Shown: positions 17,307 through 26,672, numbered from the stretch's first letter. The stretch: DNA of 64,000 bases from Rhizocola hellebori (GCF_016862955.1 NZ_BONY01000009.1:143098-207097); one strand, 5' to 3'. The notes: a model not told the origin generated them from the letters alone. Made by a program: numbers and translations.

Positions 17307-17439
17307 GGCATTCTCCCCTTCGTGTGGTGACTGAGGTCGCGCCGCGCAGGTGCGTGCCTCCTTGCGCGTGCGAGGTTGAGTCACTAGGACAGAGAGGGGA
17401 TCGAGAGCGCTGAATACGTCAGAGGGCCGACAGTCGCAT

Positions 17440-18069
17440 CTACGACTCCTGCGTAGACGTCGGCAGGTTCGCCAGCCACGGGTGTCCTGGGTGGATTTGC
17501 TCCAGCGTTGTGCGCAGCCATGCCAGCCGATCCGGCGCCAGCAGCGGCACCGTCGCGTGCAGGTCTGCCCGGTCCTTGGGCTCGTTGCGCCAAGCCTTGA
17601 GCAGCAGGGTGATTTCGGGTCGCTGATAAGAGATGCCGCCCTGCTCGTACACCACTTCGCTCATCGGCAATCGCACGGTGTTGTGGCGTGCGCAGATCCA
17701 GGTGTCACCCTCGTGGGGGTTGAGGCCGACGTCGAATAACCATGGGCTGGCGCCGTCCTGGCGAATCCATAGCTGCCGGCAACCGTCGAGCAGCTCCTGC
17801 GGTGTCCGCAACGGCCGCAGCGTGCCGCCGGCGTTGGACCAGACGCAGTGCGTCGGCAGGAGGTGCTCCAGCACCGCGGGCAGATCACTGCGCAGGAAAG
17901 CGATGTCGATGTCCTCGTGAACGCGAGACTGGCCGGTGAACGCGTCGATCGACCAGCCGCCGAAAATCCACCACCTCACCGGTATCCCCGCGAGCAACTC
18001 GGCCGCCTGTGGCGGCGTAAACGTCGCCCACGGCCCGTACCACCGGTAGAACTCGGCATCCTCGTCCAC
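17440..18069 (-). CDS. aminoglycoside-type nucleotidyltransferase-like protein
   Basis: The 209-residue protein contains the minimal nucleotidyltransferase signature FGGWSIDAFTGQSRVHEDID: Gly37-Gly38, Asp42, and the metal-binding Asp53 and Asp55 of HEDID. This is the pattern of ANT(2'')-Ia/LinB-like enzymes, which transfer AMP to a hydroxyl of an aminoglycoside or lincosamide. A basic/acidic C-terminal segment (LLLKAWRNEPKDRADL) matches the conserved K..R.KD region of that family. Chromosomal homologues are common in actinomycetes and need not confer resistance. The gene is monocistronic. Confidence 0.82.
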   Translation of the reverse strand: MDEDAEFYRWYGPWATFTPPQAAELLAGIPVRWWIFGGWSIDAFTGQSRVHEDIDIAFLRSDLPAVLEHLLPTHCVWSNAGGTLRPLRTPQELLDGCRQLWIRQDGASPWLFDVGLNPHEGDTWICARHNTVRLPMSEVVYEQGGISYQRPEITLLLKAWRNEPKDRADLHATVPLLAPDRLAWLRTTLEQIHPGHPWLANLPTSTQES

Positions 18070-18184
18070 ACCGCAAGACTACTCAGGTATTGGTCCCGGC
18101 AAATGCCCGGCCCCGGACCATCGCCTCAGCAGCCGAGCCCGACGCTGATCTGCTCCCCGCCGCGACCCGAGGCCGTAGCGAGGC

Positions 18185-18216
18185 GCACGGGCGAACCCCG
18201 TCGGGTTCGCCCGTGC
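18185..18216 (-). terminator. 13-bp stem-loop terminator of the cell-wall operon
   Basis: The perfect 13-bp inverted repeat GCACGGGCGAACC ... GGTTCGCCCGTGC, with a 6-nt loop, lies just past the stop of the DUF1906 gene (18221). It marks the end of the four-gene minus-strand operon that begins at 24668. Confidence 0.75.
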
Positions 18217-18220
18217 CGCT

Positions 18221-19618
18221 TCAGCTGACCGTTGCCGGTTGAGCCGACAGCAGGTACTGCGTCCAGCCCGCGGCGTCGACCACGCTCGCGCCGCTGATGT
18301 CGCTGCCGCTGCCGTTGTAGGGGCTGGCGTCAACGTATTGGTGCATGGACCCTTCCGGCCGGTGTCCGAAGTAGACACCGCCGCCCGGCGAGAGCAGGTT
18401 GTCGAAGACCTGCCAGGTGGACGACCTCAGCTCGTAGCGGTCCCAGTTACCAGCCCCGTTTATCTTGTACGACAACAGGAGCCCGCCTGTGGTGGTGCCC
18501 AGGATCCAGCCCGGCCCGGTGGCGGTAAGGGTTTTGAGGGTGAAGCCGGAGTCGATGACCGTGTTGCTGGTGATGTTCGACGCGGCGGGTTTGGCCGCCG
18601 TTATCGTGTAACGGCGCAAGGTGTTGCCCGCTATCCCGAACAAGCTGCCATGACCGTCAAAAGCGAGCAGGTCGTGCGTCCAGCCGCCGCCCAGAAGCAC
18701 CGGCGCGTTGAACACCAGCGACTCGTTGTTGGTAATGACGTCCACCCGATACAGCTGACCACCGGGGTTGGTGACCAGGATGGTATTGAAGTTGAGCGTG
18801 GCCATCGCCTTGGGGACGAAACCCAGCGTCGCCGTGGAGACCACGGCACCGTGGGTGCGGGTTCCGGTGGAGGCGTCGACGGCGGTGTAGGTGAGCCGGC
18901 CGTCGGCCAGCGCCCCGTAGATGCTGGCCGTGCCGCGGGGCTGCCCGCCCCACTGGCCGAAGTCGGCGGCGTGCGCCTCGTTGCGGTCGCAGTCCGCCCC
19001 ATCGACGGTGATGCCGTTCTGCACCTGGCGGAGCTCCGCTCGCGAGTCCCAGTTGCCGCCCGACCAGGCGTAGGTCTGCCAGCCCCAGGTGACCTTTCCG
19101 GCGTCGAAGAGCCGGTCGATGACGTTGAAGCCGCCGTAGGCGCCGGTGCGGCTGCGGCCGATCACCGAGGCGATCCCGTCGAAGTAGGCGTTGATGGTGC
19201 CCTGCTGCGCCGCGCTGGCATCCCAGTCGACGCTGAAGTAGATCGGCCGGCTGGACGGCATGCCGCAGACGATCGCCTGACGGTTGGCCTCGGTGGCGTT
19301 CTCCACGCCGGCCGAGTAGCCGCCCAGGGCCTCGCTCGCCTCGTACTCCCAGTTGGTGACGATGTCGAGCCCGGCCGCTCGCAGGGCGTCCGCCTCGGAT
19401 CGGGTGAGGTTCTTGCCGGTGGTGCTCCAGCTGACGTAGCGGCAGACGAACGAGTAACCGGCGGCCGCGATCGCGCTTGGTCTCGGGCGGCCCCAGGAGT
19501 AGTCGATGCCGCGCCGCACGGCGGCCAGAGCCGGTGTGGCGAAAGACATTGCGGTCGCGCTACCCAGCACGGCGGCTCCGGCCGCGCCCAGGAGGGTCCT
19601 TCGGGAGATGCTTGTCAT
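18221..19618 (-). CDS. secreted DUF1906 glycoside-hydrolase-like protein with propeller-type C-terminal domain
   Basis: The 465-residue protein starts at ATG 19618; a GTG one codon earlier is possible. A Tat-type signal (SRRTLLGAAGAAVLG) is followed by a DUF1906/Rv2525c-like TIM-barrel domain (about 35-225: RGIDYSWGRPRP, FVCRYVSW, TNWEYEAS, YFSVDWDA, GAYGGFNVIDRL, WQTYAWSGG). Residues about 230-465 form a tachylectin-2-like repeat domain (AVVSTATLGFVPKAMATLNF, LLGGGWTHDLLAFDGHG, GHRPEGSMHQYVD). DUF1906 proteins are thought to act on peptidoglycan. The gene lies 9 bp after the NlpC/P60-like gene, with which it shares the C-terminal domain almost residue for residue. Confidence 0.88.
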   Translation of the reverse strand: MTSISRRTLLGAAGAAVLGSATAMSFATPALAAVRRGIDYSWGRPRPSAIAAAGYSFVCRYVSWSTTGKNLTRSEADALRAAGLDIVTNWEYEASEALGGYSAGVENATEANRQAIVCGMPSSRPIYFSVDWDASAAQQGTINAYFDGIASVIGRSRTGAYGGFNVIDRLFDAGKVTWGWQTYAWSGGNWDSRAELRQVQNGITVDGADCDRNEAHAADFGQWGGQPRGTASIYGALADGRLTYTAVDASTGTRTHGAVVSTATLGFVPKAMATLNFNTILVTNPGGQLYRVDVITNNESLVFNAPVLLGGGWTHDLLAFDGHGSLFGIAGNTLRRYTITAAKPAASNITSNTVIDSGFTLKTLTATGPGWILGTTTGGLLLSYKINGAGNWDRYELRSSTWQVFDNLLSPGGGVYFGHRPEGSMHQYVDASPYNGSGSDISGASVVDAAGWTQYLLSAQPATVS

Positions 19619-19627
19619 CACAGGTCC

Positions 19628-20932
19628 CTACAGCGGCTGGACGGATAGCAGGTACTGGGTCCAACCGGCCTCGTCGACCAGGCCTTCGCCGGTGAGGTCG
19701 GAACCGTTGCCGTCCAGCGGGTTGTCGTCGATGTAGCGGTGCATCGAGCCTTCGGGGCGGTGTCCAAAGTAGACCGGGCCGCGCGCCATCAGGTTGTCGA
19801 AGACCTGCCAGGTCGAGCCCCTCAGTTCGTAGCGGTCCCAGTCGCCCGCGCCCCTGATCCGGTAGGACAACAGCAGCCCGCTGCTGGTGGTGCCCAGGAT
19901 CCAGCCGGTGCCGGTGGTGGTGAGGGTTTTGAGGGTGAAGCCGTTGTCGATGACGGTGTTGCTGGTGATATTGGAGGCTGCGGGTTTGGTAGCGGTGATG
20001 GTGTAGCGGCGCAAGGTGCCGTCCGCGATACCGAACAGGCTGCCGTGCCCGTCATAGGCAAGCAGATCGTGTGTCCAGCCACCACCCAGAAGCACCGGCG
20101 CGTTGAACACCAGCGACTCGTTGTTGGTGATGACGTCCACCCGGAACAGCTGACCGCCGGGGTTGGTGACCAGCAGGGTGTTGAAGTTGAGTGTTGCCAT
20201 CGCCTTAGGGACGAAGCCCAGCGTGGAGGTGGAGACGACCGCGCCGTGGGTACGGTCACCGGTGGCCACGTTCACCGCGGTGTAGGTCATACGGCCATCG
20301 GTCAGGAAGCCATAGATGCTGGCCGTTCCCGAGACGTCGTCGACGACCTTCTTGTACCGGAACGCCCTGTACTGTGACGTCGGGTGCCCGGAGAGGGTGG
20401 ATTGGCTGAACGTCGCGCCGGTTACCTTGACCATCGGCGTGCCGCCGAAGCTGTAGTACCAGAACCGGGTCTTCGCCGAGTCCTCCCAGCCGCCGAAGAG
20501 GATGGCGTGGAACGGATATCCGGGATCGTTGTCGACGGTGTCGTCGAGCAGGTCGCCGGGCTTGAGGTCGCTTCGGCTGATGGCCACCGTGTAGGCGGAG
20601 TCGTCAAGGCCTTGCGTGTTCGGGTCGGAAGCCAGGTGCCAGGCCATGCCCACGAAGCCGGAGCAGTCGCGGCGGTACTGGCGGGTGTGCCCACCGTCCC
20701 AGGTGAAGGCGGTCATGCTGTAGGTCATGTCAGAGTCGTGACGCCGGCTGTACCAGTTGGTGGCGCGGGTGAGGATCTCGCTGCGGGTGATGTTGCCGCC
20801 GATGGAGGAGGCGGCGTAGGCGGGTGCGGGGACGGCGATGGTGGTTGCCGTAGCGGCCACGAGCCCTAGGGTGGCGGCGCTCAGCGCAGCCGCGGTGACC
20901 GCGATAATGCGGGACGCAATGGTGTTTGACAT
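19628..20932 (-). CDS. secreted NlpC/P60-like protein with the same propeller-type domain
   Basis: The 434-residue protein has a Sec signal (1-41, AYA/A). A catalytic-like domain (about 45-195) carries Cys90 (RRDCSGFVGMAWH) and His142 (YPFHAILF), the cysteine-histidine pair of NlpC/P60-type cell-wall peptidases and amidases. Residues about 200-434 are a tachylectin-2-like domain. It would cleave peptidoglycan peptides or a related amide outside the cell, while the C-terminal domain binds sugar. It starts 11 bp after the regulator's stop and is followed within 9 bp by the DUF1906 gene, so it is co-transcribed with both. Confidence 0.88.
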   Translation of the reverse strand: MSNTIASRIIAVTAAALSAATLGLVAATATTIAVPAPAYAASSIGGNITRSEILTRATNWYSRRHDSDMTYSMTAFTWDGGHTRQYRRDCSGFVGMAWHLASDPNTQGLDDSAYTVAISRSDLKPGDLLDDTVDNDPGYPFHAILFGGWEDSAKTRFWYYSFGGTPMVKVTGATFSQSTLSGHPTSQYRAFRYKKVVDDVSGTASIYGFLTDGRMTYTAVNVATGDRTHGAVVSTSTLGFVPKAMATLNFNTLLVTNPGGQLFRVDVITNNESLVFNAPVLLGGGWTHDLLAYDGHGSLFGIADGTLRRYTITATKPAASNITSNTVIDNGFTLKTLTTTGTGWILGTTSSGLLLSYRIRGAGDWDRYELRGSTWQVFDNLMARGPVYFGHRPEGSMHRYIDDNPLDGNGSDLTGEGLVDEAGWTQYLLSVQPL

Positions 20933-20943
20933 GCCGACAACGG

Positions 20944-23900
20944 TCAGCGCGGCTGCTTCAAATTCTCTTCAATGCATCTACAGAATTCTTTGTACTCGCG
21001 AGCGCCGTGATCGTGGAAGACGCGGCAGGCCTCGGCCAGGGTCTCGTCTGCGGCCGCGACATCGCCCCGTGCGCGGTACACCAGGCAAAGGTCATGTCGG
21101 GTGCGTGCCCGCCACAGCGGCGCATCTATGGTGTCCCAGACGGAAACCGCGGCGTCCAGACAGCTTTCGGCCAGGTCGAGCCGGCCCGCGGCAAGGTGCA
21201 GCTGGCCCAGGACGCGCAGGGTGTTCGCCTGCCCCCAGCGGTCGTTGACCTTGCGGGCGGCCCACAACGCCCACTCCAGCCGGGGCAGGGCGCCCGGCGC
21301 GTCGCCAAGACGCATCTGCGCCTTGGCTTGCGCGCGCACCGCGTACGACTGCATCAACTCGTCGCCGAGCCGCTCGAAGATGGCGGCCGCCTCGCCGCAC
21401 ATGCGCATCGCCTCCGCGTGCTCGCCGATGGCCCGGTGGTAGAGGCCCATGGTGCGCAACGTGTAGGCGGCGCCGCGCTCGCTGCCCACCGCGCGGTAGG
21501 CGCGCAGGGAGATGTCCAGATCGGACTGCGTGCCGTCGAAGTCGCCCTGTTCCAGCCGGACCGAGCCGCGCAGCCGGTAGACGTAACCGATGCCCCGCTG
21601 GTCGTCGAGCGCTTGCAGCAGCGTCGCCGCCTGGTCGAGGAAATGCAGCGCCTCGGCCAGACGGCCCGGCTCCCGGCAGGCCGCGCCCAGCCCGGCCAGC
21701 GCCGCGGCCTGGCCCCGCACATCGTGGATGAGCCGGAAGCGGCTCAGCGCCTCGCTGAAGTGACGCCGGGCGTCGCCGTACAGGTCTTGCGCGTAGCGAA
21801 GCTGGGCCAGCTGCGCGAGCATCCCTGCCTCGGCCTGAGCGTCACCGGCCCGCCGCGAGGCCTCAAGCGCCGCACCGACGATGCGGGCTCGGAAGTCGAA
21901 CCGGTTGGCGCCCTCCATCTCCATCGCCGCGCGGCTGGCGACGAATTCGCACACCAGCTCGTGCATGCCAAGCGCGGCAGCCCTTTCGATTCCGGAGGCC
22001 ATCGCCGCCTCCTCGCCCTGCATCCACTCCGAGGCCCGATCGAGAATCCGGCTGGAAACCTCCACCGGCTCGCTTTCGTGCTGCGGGGCCGAAACTGCCT
22101 CCTGCCGCCAAACGATGTCGGCCGGCGGGAAGTGTTCCGCGATCCGCTCCAACACCCTCAGCCAGCCGCCGACCACCCGGGCGACCGCGGCGTGCAGCTC
22201 CTCGATCGGCTCCTCCGCCTCGGCGGCCTCCCGCGCGTAGAGCCGGACGAGGTCGTGCAGGCGGTAACGCAACACCCCCAGCTGGTCCGGGCCGGCGAAG
22301 GTGACCAGCTGAGAGTCGACGAGCAGCTCAAGGCGGCGCTCGGCACCGGCGCCGTCCCCGTCGAGCAGCCAGCCCACGACTTCCGGGGAGAAGTCCGGGA
22401 TACTGATGAAAGCCATGCGGCGCAAAGCAACCTTGGCTTCGTCGGCCAGCGCCCGATAGCTCAGGCCGATGCTGGTGCGCACCGCCAGGTCACCGGCGCA
22501 CAGCTCGTCGAGGCGCTGGCGTTCGTCGGTGAGCCGCCCGGCGAGCACCTCCAGTGGCAGCTGGCGACGGGTCGCCAGCCGCGCGCCCACGACGCGGATC
22601 GCCAGCGGCAGGTTCTCACAGACCGACAGGATGCGTTGGGCCGCTTCGGGTTCCGCGGCAACTCGGTCGTCCCCGGCGATGCTGGAAAGCAATCCGAGGG
22701 CTTCCCCGTCGGCGAGCATCTCCAGCTCGATGAGGCAAGCGCCGGAAAGGCCGGGCAGCCGGTCGCGCGAGGTGATCAGCACGCCGCAGCCCTGCCCGCC
22801 GGGCAGCAGCGGCCGCACCTGCCGCTCATCGGCCGCGTCGTCGAGCAGCACGAGCACGCGGCGGTTGGCCACGAAGCTGCGAAACAGCTCGGTGCGTTCC
22901 CGTGCGCTGTCGGGCACCTGCACCGGGTCGACGCCCAGCGCCCGCAGGAATCCGCCCAGCACCTCGCCCGGGGTGGCCGGCATGTCGCTCATTCCGCGAA
23001 GCTCGGCGAAGAGCAGACCGTCGGGAAAGGACTTGGCGATGCGGTGCGCGGCGAAGGTGGCCAGGGCGCTCTTTCCGCTGCCACCCTGCCCGGCCACAAT
23101 GTGTACCCCGGGACAGGGCCTTTGCAGATCGAAGACCAGGCGCTCCAGCGGGTCGGCGCGCCCGGTGAAGTCCGCCGGCGCGGGCGGGATCTGCGCCGGA
23201 ACCACCGTCGGCGAAGCGGTCTGGGCGGCGGGCAGCGAGGAATCCTCAGGCATGTCACCGCGCAGGATCGCGGCGTGCAGCGCGGCCAGCTCGGGCCCCG
23301 GCTCCACACCCAGCTCCTCGACGAGCACGTCACGGCCTTCGCGGTAGCAGGCCAGCGCATCGCCCTGCCGCCCGAGGCGGTACAGGGTCGTCATCAGCTG
23401 CCCGCGCAGCCGCTCGTTGGCCGGATGCCGCGAGACCAGACCGGTCAGCTCGGCCATGTGGTCGAGGCGGCCCAGTCTCAGCTGCGCCTCAAAACGCTCC
23501 TCCAGCGCTGCCAGCCGCAGCTGGTCAAGACGCCGGGCCTCGGCTGCGAGCGGTGAACTCTCCACTCCGGACAGTGCCGGACCGCGCCACAGCGACAGCG
23601 CCTCGCGCAACAGGGCCGCGGTCTGATCGTCGTCGCCCGCATTGGCCGCGGCGCGGGCCTGCTGCACCAGACCGGCGAAGGTGTTGGTGTCCAGATCCGA
23701 CGATCGAAGCCGCAGCAGATAGCCGGGCGGACGGGTGGTGATGAGGTCGCGGAAACCATATCTGGCAAACGATTTGCGCAGGGAAGAAACGTAGGTCTGG
23801 ACCAGCGCACGGGCGCTTTCCGGCGGGTTGTCCGGCCAGACCACGTCGACGAGACGGCTGGCGGACACGACATGATCGTGATCGAGCAGCAGCGCCGCCA

Positions 23901-23988
23901 GCAGGGCGCGTGGTTTGGTACCACCCAAGGGTATGGCACCGTCAAGGCAGCTAGCCTCGACCGGCCCCAGGAGCCGGAACTCCAGCAT
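20944..23988 (-). CDS. SARP-family regulator (wHTH-BTAD-NB-ARC-TPR, AfsR type)
   Basis: The 1014-residue protein has an OmpR/PhoB-like winged helix (1-97; GGTKPRALLAALLL, VDVVWPDNPP) and a BTAD domain (100-245). A STAND NTPase follows (about 275-560, Walker A GQGGSGKSA at 300-308, Walker B VLVLLDDAADE). A helical TPR region runs from about 640 to 1000. SARP/AfsR-like proteins activate specialised metabolism or development when the NTPase senses a ligand. Here the gene is embedded between the M15 dipeptidase and NlpC/P60 genes with gaps of 41 and 11 bp, pointing to a cell-wall-linked regulon. ATG 23988 aligns with the family N-terminus; ATG 24006 is also in frame. Confidence 0.92.
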   Translation of the reverse strand: MLEFRLLGPVEASCLDGAIPLGGTKPRALLAALLLDHDHVVSASRLVDVVWPDNPPESARALVQTYVSSLRKSFARYGFRDLITTRPPGYLLRLRSSDLDTNTFAGLVQQARAAANAGDDDQTAALLREALSLWRGPALSGVESSPLAAEARRLDQLRLAALEERFEAQLRLGRLDHMAELTGLVSRHPANERLRGQLMTTLYRLGRQGDALACYREGRDVLVEELGVEPGPELAALHAAILRGDMPEDSSLPAAQTASPTVVPAQIPPAPADFTGRADPLERLVFDLQRPCPGVHIVAGQGGSGKSALATFAAHRIAKSFPDGLLFAELRGMSDMPATPGEVLGGFLRALGVDPVQVPDSARERTELFRSFVANRRVLVLLDDAADERQVRPLLPGGQGCGVLITSRDRLPGLSGACLIELEMLADGEALGLLSSIAGDDRVAAEPEAAQRILSVCENLPLAIRVVGARLATRRQLPLEVLAGRLTDERQRLDELCAGDLAVRTSIGLSYRALADEAKVALRRMAFISIPDFSPEVVGWLLDGDGAGAERRLELLVDSQLVTFAGPDQLGVLRYRLHDLVRLYAREAAEAEEPIEELHAAVARVVGGWLRVLERIAEHFPPADIVWRQEAVSAPQHESEPVEVSSRILDRASEWMQGEEAAMASGIERAAALGMHELVCEFVASRAAMEMEGANRFDFRARIVGAALEASRRAGDAQAEAGMLAQLAQLRYAQDLYGDARRHFSEALSRFRLIHDVRGQAAALAGLGAACREPGRLAEALHFLDQAATLLQALDDQRGIGYVYRLRGSVRLEQGDFDGTQSDLDISLRAYRAVGSERGAAYTLRTMGLYHRAIGEHAEAMRMCGEAAAIFERLGDELMQSYAVRAQAKAQMRLGDAPGALPRLEWALWAARKVNDRWGQANTLRVLGQLHLAAGRLDLAESCLDAAVSVWDTIDAPLWRARTRHDLCLVYRARGDVAAADETLAEACRVFHDHGAREYKEFCRCIEENLKQPR

Positions 23989-24029
23989 GGTGACATCTTG
24001 CCGCATCAATGCGGCGCACAGGGGGCAAC

Positions 24030-24668
24030 TCAGACCTCGGCGGGACCGTAACAGGCATGGCCGGCGCCGCTGACATAGGCCCAGTAACGGTCCCCATAGG
24101 ACCAGTGCCACCACTCGCTGGGGTAGTTGACCAGGCCCGCGGCGCTGAGCGCGGCTCCGAGCAGGCGGCGGTTCTGGATGGCCCGCGCATCGATCTCGGT
24201 CGAGTCGGTGTGGCAGGCGGTGGTGTCGGTGTCGTTGACCTCTGTGCCCATGGCGAGCTCGGCACCGTACACAGTGCACAGTGTCACGTCCACCGCCGCC
24301 CCCGCGACGTGCGGGGCCACCTCGGGCGGAGAGATGTACCTGGCCGCGCGGCGACGAAGATCCGCCTCGGCCGCGGCGGGATCCTTCACCCGCAGACGGT
24401 GCACAAAGGCGTCGAAGTACTGCTTCTGCAGCTCCGCCGGCCGGTATCCCTCGACGATGAGGAACCGCAGGCCGGCCGGAAGCAGGGTCTGCGCGGTCAC
24501 CAGCCGATCGACCATTCCCACCCGCAACCTGGCAAAACAGCCCTGCGGATCGGCCAGCCGGCCATCAACCCGCAACGCTGCGATCTTACGCACGTCGATT
24601 AGGGGCTCACCACACTCGACCACAGGTATCCCCACCACCTCGGGGTCGGACAACACCACCATGTCCAT
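24030..24668 (-). CDS. D-alanyl-D-alanine dipeptidase (VanX/DdpX type, peptidase M15D)
   Basis: The 212-residue protein shows the M15D zinc site: His120 and Asp127 (PHVAGAAVDVTL), catalytic Glu185 and ligand His188 (SEWWHW), with the conserved arginine of EGYRP (Arg76). Length matches VanX/DdpX. These enzymes split D-Ala-D-Ala or related wall-derived dipeptides. The classical SxHxxGxA motif begins with Pro here. There is no signal peptide, so it is probably cytoplasmic. No vanHA or vanRS genes are adjacent, so glycopeptide resistance is not implied. It appears to be the first gene of the cell-wall operon. Confidence 0.9.
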   Translation of the reverse strand: MDMVVLSDPEVVGIPVVECGEPLIDVRKIAALRVDGRLADPQGCFARLRVGMVDRLVTAQTLLPAGLRFLIVEGYRPAELQKQYFDAFVHRLRVKDPAAAEADLRRRAARYISPPEVAPHVAGAAVDVTLCTVYGAELAMGTEVNDTDTTACHTDSTEIDARAIQNRRLLGAALSAAGLVNYPSEWWHWSYGDRYWAYVSGAGHACYGPAEV

Positions 24669-24736
24669 CGCGCGAGCCTCGGCGGCGGCGCTCTAATTTT
24701 CCTCCAAAGCCGTCTACAGATGTCACATCGAAATCA

Positions 24737-24765
24737 TTGACGACTATGGGCCAGATTTGTTAGGA
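24737..24765 (+). promoter_or_regulatory. predicted promoter of the GH20 hexosaminidase gene
   Basis: TTGACG (24737-24742) is followed after 17 bases by TTAGGA (24760-24765), a close fit to a primary-sigma actinobacterial promoter, 28 bp before the ATG. The ribosome site GGAGGG follows. I found no recognisable DasR-type operator here. Confidence 0.5.
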
Positions 24766-24793
24766 ACCTTAACTATACGTCCTAGGAGGGCAC

Positions 24794-26659
24794 ATGCGAC
24801 GAACACTGGCTGCTCTGTTGCTCACGGCCACCTTGGTAGCGATCAAACCGGCCGCCGTCGAAGCGGCTGTGCTGGGAGATGTCGTTCCCGCCCCGGTCAC
24901 GGTGCAGCCCGCCGCCGGCGTCAGCTACACCTTTGCCGCCAACGCCGCGATCTATGCCGGCGCCGGAGCGGCCGAGGAGGCCACCTACCTGGCCGGCCTC
25001 CTGCACCTGCCGATCGCCTCCTCCCCCGCGAGCATCTCCCTGCTCCTGAACGGGGCCGTCGGCGGCGAGGGCTATCAGCTGGACGTGACCACCGCCGGGA
25101 TCACCATCGCCGCGCAGACCAGGGCGGGCCTCTTCCACGGCATCCAGACTCTGCGCCAGCTGCTCCCACCCACCATCGAGAACGGCACCAGCCAACCCGC
25201 CCAATGGACCGTCGCCGGCGGCCGGATCGTGGACTACCCGCGATTTGCCTATCGCGGCGTGATGCTCGATGTGGCAAGGCATTTCCAGCCCGTGGCGAAT
25301 GTCAAACGCTATCTGGACCAGGTCGCGCTCTACAAAATCAACACCTTCCACTTCCACCTGTCCGACGATCAGGGCTGGCGCATTGTTGTCGATGGCTGGC
25401 CAAGACTGGCGACGGTCGGCGGCAGCACCCAGGTCGGTGGCGGCGCCGGCGGCTATTACACCAAGGCGCAGTACCAGGACATCGTGGCCTATGCGGCCCA
25501 GCGCCACATCACCGTCGTCCCGGAGATAGACATGCCGGGCCACACCAACGCCGCCCTGGCCTCATACGCCGAGCTCAACTGCAACGGTGTCGCGCCGCCG
25601 CTCTACACCGGGACCGGGGTCGGCTTCAGCAACCTTTGCACGTCAAAGGAAGTCGTCTACACCTTCGTGCAGAACGTGCTCGCCGAGCTGGCGGCGATCA
25701 CCCCCGGGCCCTACCTGCATCTGGGTGGCGACGAGGCGGACACCCTGACCGCCGCGCAGTACGCGACCTTCATGAACAGGGTGCAGCCGATGGTTCCCGC
25801 GCTCGGCAAGACCGTGATCGGCTGGCACCAGATCGCCCCCGTGCAGCATTCACCCAACCGCATCATGCAGTACTGGGGAACGACGACCTCCGATTCGGCG
25901 GTGACCAACGCGGTCGGCCGCGGCGCGCGGGTGATCCTCTCCCCCGCCAACAAGGCTTACCTGGACATGAAATACACCTCCTCCACACCGATCGGGCAGA
26001 GCTGGGCGGGCCTCATCGAAGTCCAGACCGCCTACGAATGGAACCCCGGCGCCTACCTCAGCGGCGTCGCCGCCACGGCCGTGCTCGGGGTGGAAGCGCC
26101 CCTGTGGACCGAAACCATAGTGACCGCCGACCACATCGAGTTCATGGCCTTTCCCCGGCTCCCGGCCCTCGCCGAGCTCGCCTGGTCCCCCTGGTCCACC
26201 CATAGCTGGACCAGCTTCCGCCAGCGCCTCGGCCAGCAAGGCCCGCGCTGGACTCTGATGGGCATCGACTACTATCGCTCGCCTCAGGTGCCGTGGGCTC
26301 CGCTGCCCGGTCCCGGGGGGCGCTTCGAAGCCGAGAACGCGACCATCAGCCAGGGCGTGGCGGAGTCCAACCACGCAGGCTTCAGCGGCACCGGATTCGT
26401 CAACTACAACAACGTCTCCGGCAGCTACGTGGAGTGGGCACTGCCGTCGGCCGCCAGCTCGATCACCATCCGCTACGCCAACGGCACCACCACCAACCGG
26501 CCGATGAACGTCAACGGCGCCCTGGTCGACTTCCCGGGCACCGGCTCCTGGACCACATGGGCGACCAGAACCGTCGCCGTGAGCGGATCAATCATCAGAG
26601 CCACCGCCACCACCAGCGCCGGCGGACCAAACGTGGACTACCTCGAAGTGAACAGCTGA
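24794..26659 (+). CDS. secreted beta-N-acetylhexosaminidase (GH20) with carbohydrate-binding domain
   Basis: The 621-residue protein has a Sec signal (1-24, VEA/A) and a GH20b alpha/beta domain (about 30-145). The GH20 TIM barrel (about 150-490) has the catalytic Asp313-Glu314 pair in HLGGDEA; MLDVARHFQP, HFHLSDDQGW and PEIDMPGHT are family signatures. A C-terminal CBM6/35-like module (about 505-621) begins GGRFEAENATI. The enzyme removes terminal GlcNAc/GalNAc from chitin, glycans or muropeptides by substrate-assisted catalysis. It is divergent from the M15/NlpC operon, so wall or chitin turnover is likely. Confidence 0.95.
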   Translation: MRRTLAALLLTATLVAIKPAAVEAAVLGDVVPAPVTVQPAAGVSYTFAANAAIYAGAGAAEEATYLAGLLHLPIASSPASISLLLNGAVGGEGYQLDVTTAGITIAAQTRAGLFHGIQTLRQLLPPTIENGTSQPAQWTVAGGRIVDYPRFAYRGVMLDVARHFQPVANVKRYLDQVALYKINTFHFHLSDDQGWRIVVDGWPRLATVGGSTQVGGGAGGYYTKAQYQDIVAYAAQRHITVVPEIDMPGHTNAALASYAELNCNGVAPPLYTGTGVGFSNLCTSKEVVYTFVQNVLAELAAITPGPYLHLGGDEADTLTAAQYATFMNRVQPMVPALGKTVIGWHQIAPVQHSPNRIMQYWGTTTSDSAVTNAVGRGARVILSPANKAYLDMKYTSSTPIGQSWAGLIEVQTAYEWNPGAYLSGVAATAVLGVEAPLWTETIVTADHIEFMAFPRLPALAELAWSPWSTHSWTSFRQRLGQQGPRWTLMGIDYYRSPQVPWAPLPGPGGRFEAENATISQGVAESNHAGFSGTGFVNYNNVSGSYVEWALPSAASSITIRYANGTTTNRPMNVNGALVDFPGTGSWTTWATRTVAVSGSIIRATATTSAGGPNVDYLEVNS

Positions 26660-26672
26660 CTCGGCTTTGCGA

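Noticed and set aside
20926..23556. 876-codon plus-strand frame opposite the SARP regulator
   Set aside because: It is fully antisense to a gene with clear wHTH, BTAD and NTPase motifs. The product is Arg/His/Gln-rich with no domain.
24030..24668. Glycopeptide (van) resistance cluster
   Set aside because: Only the M15D dipeptidase is present. No D-lactate dehydrogenase, D-Ala-D-Lac ligase or VanRS genes are near.
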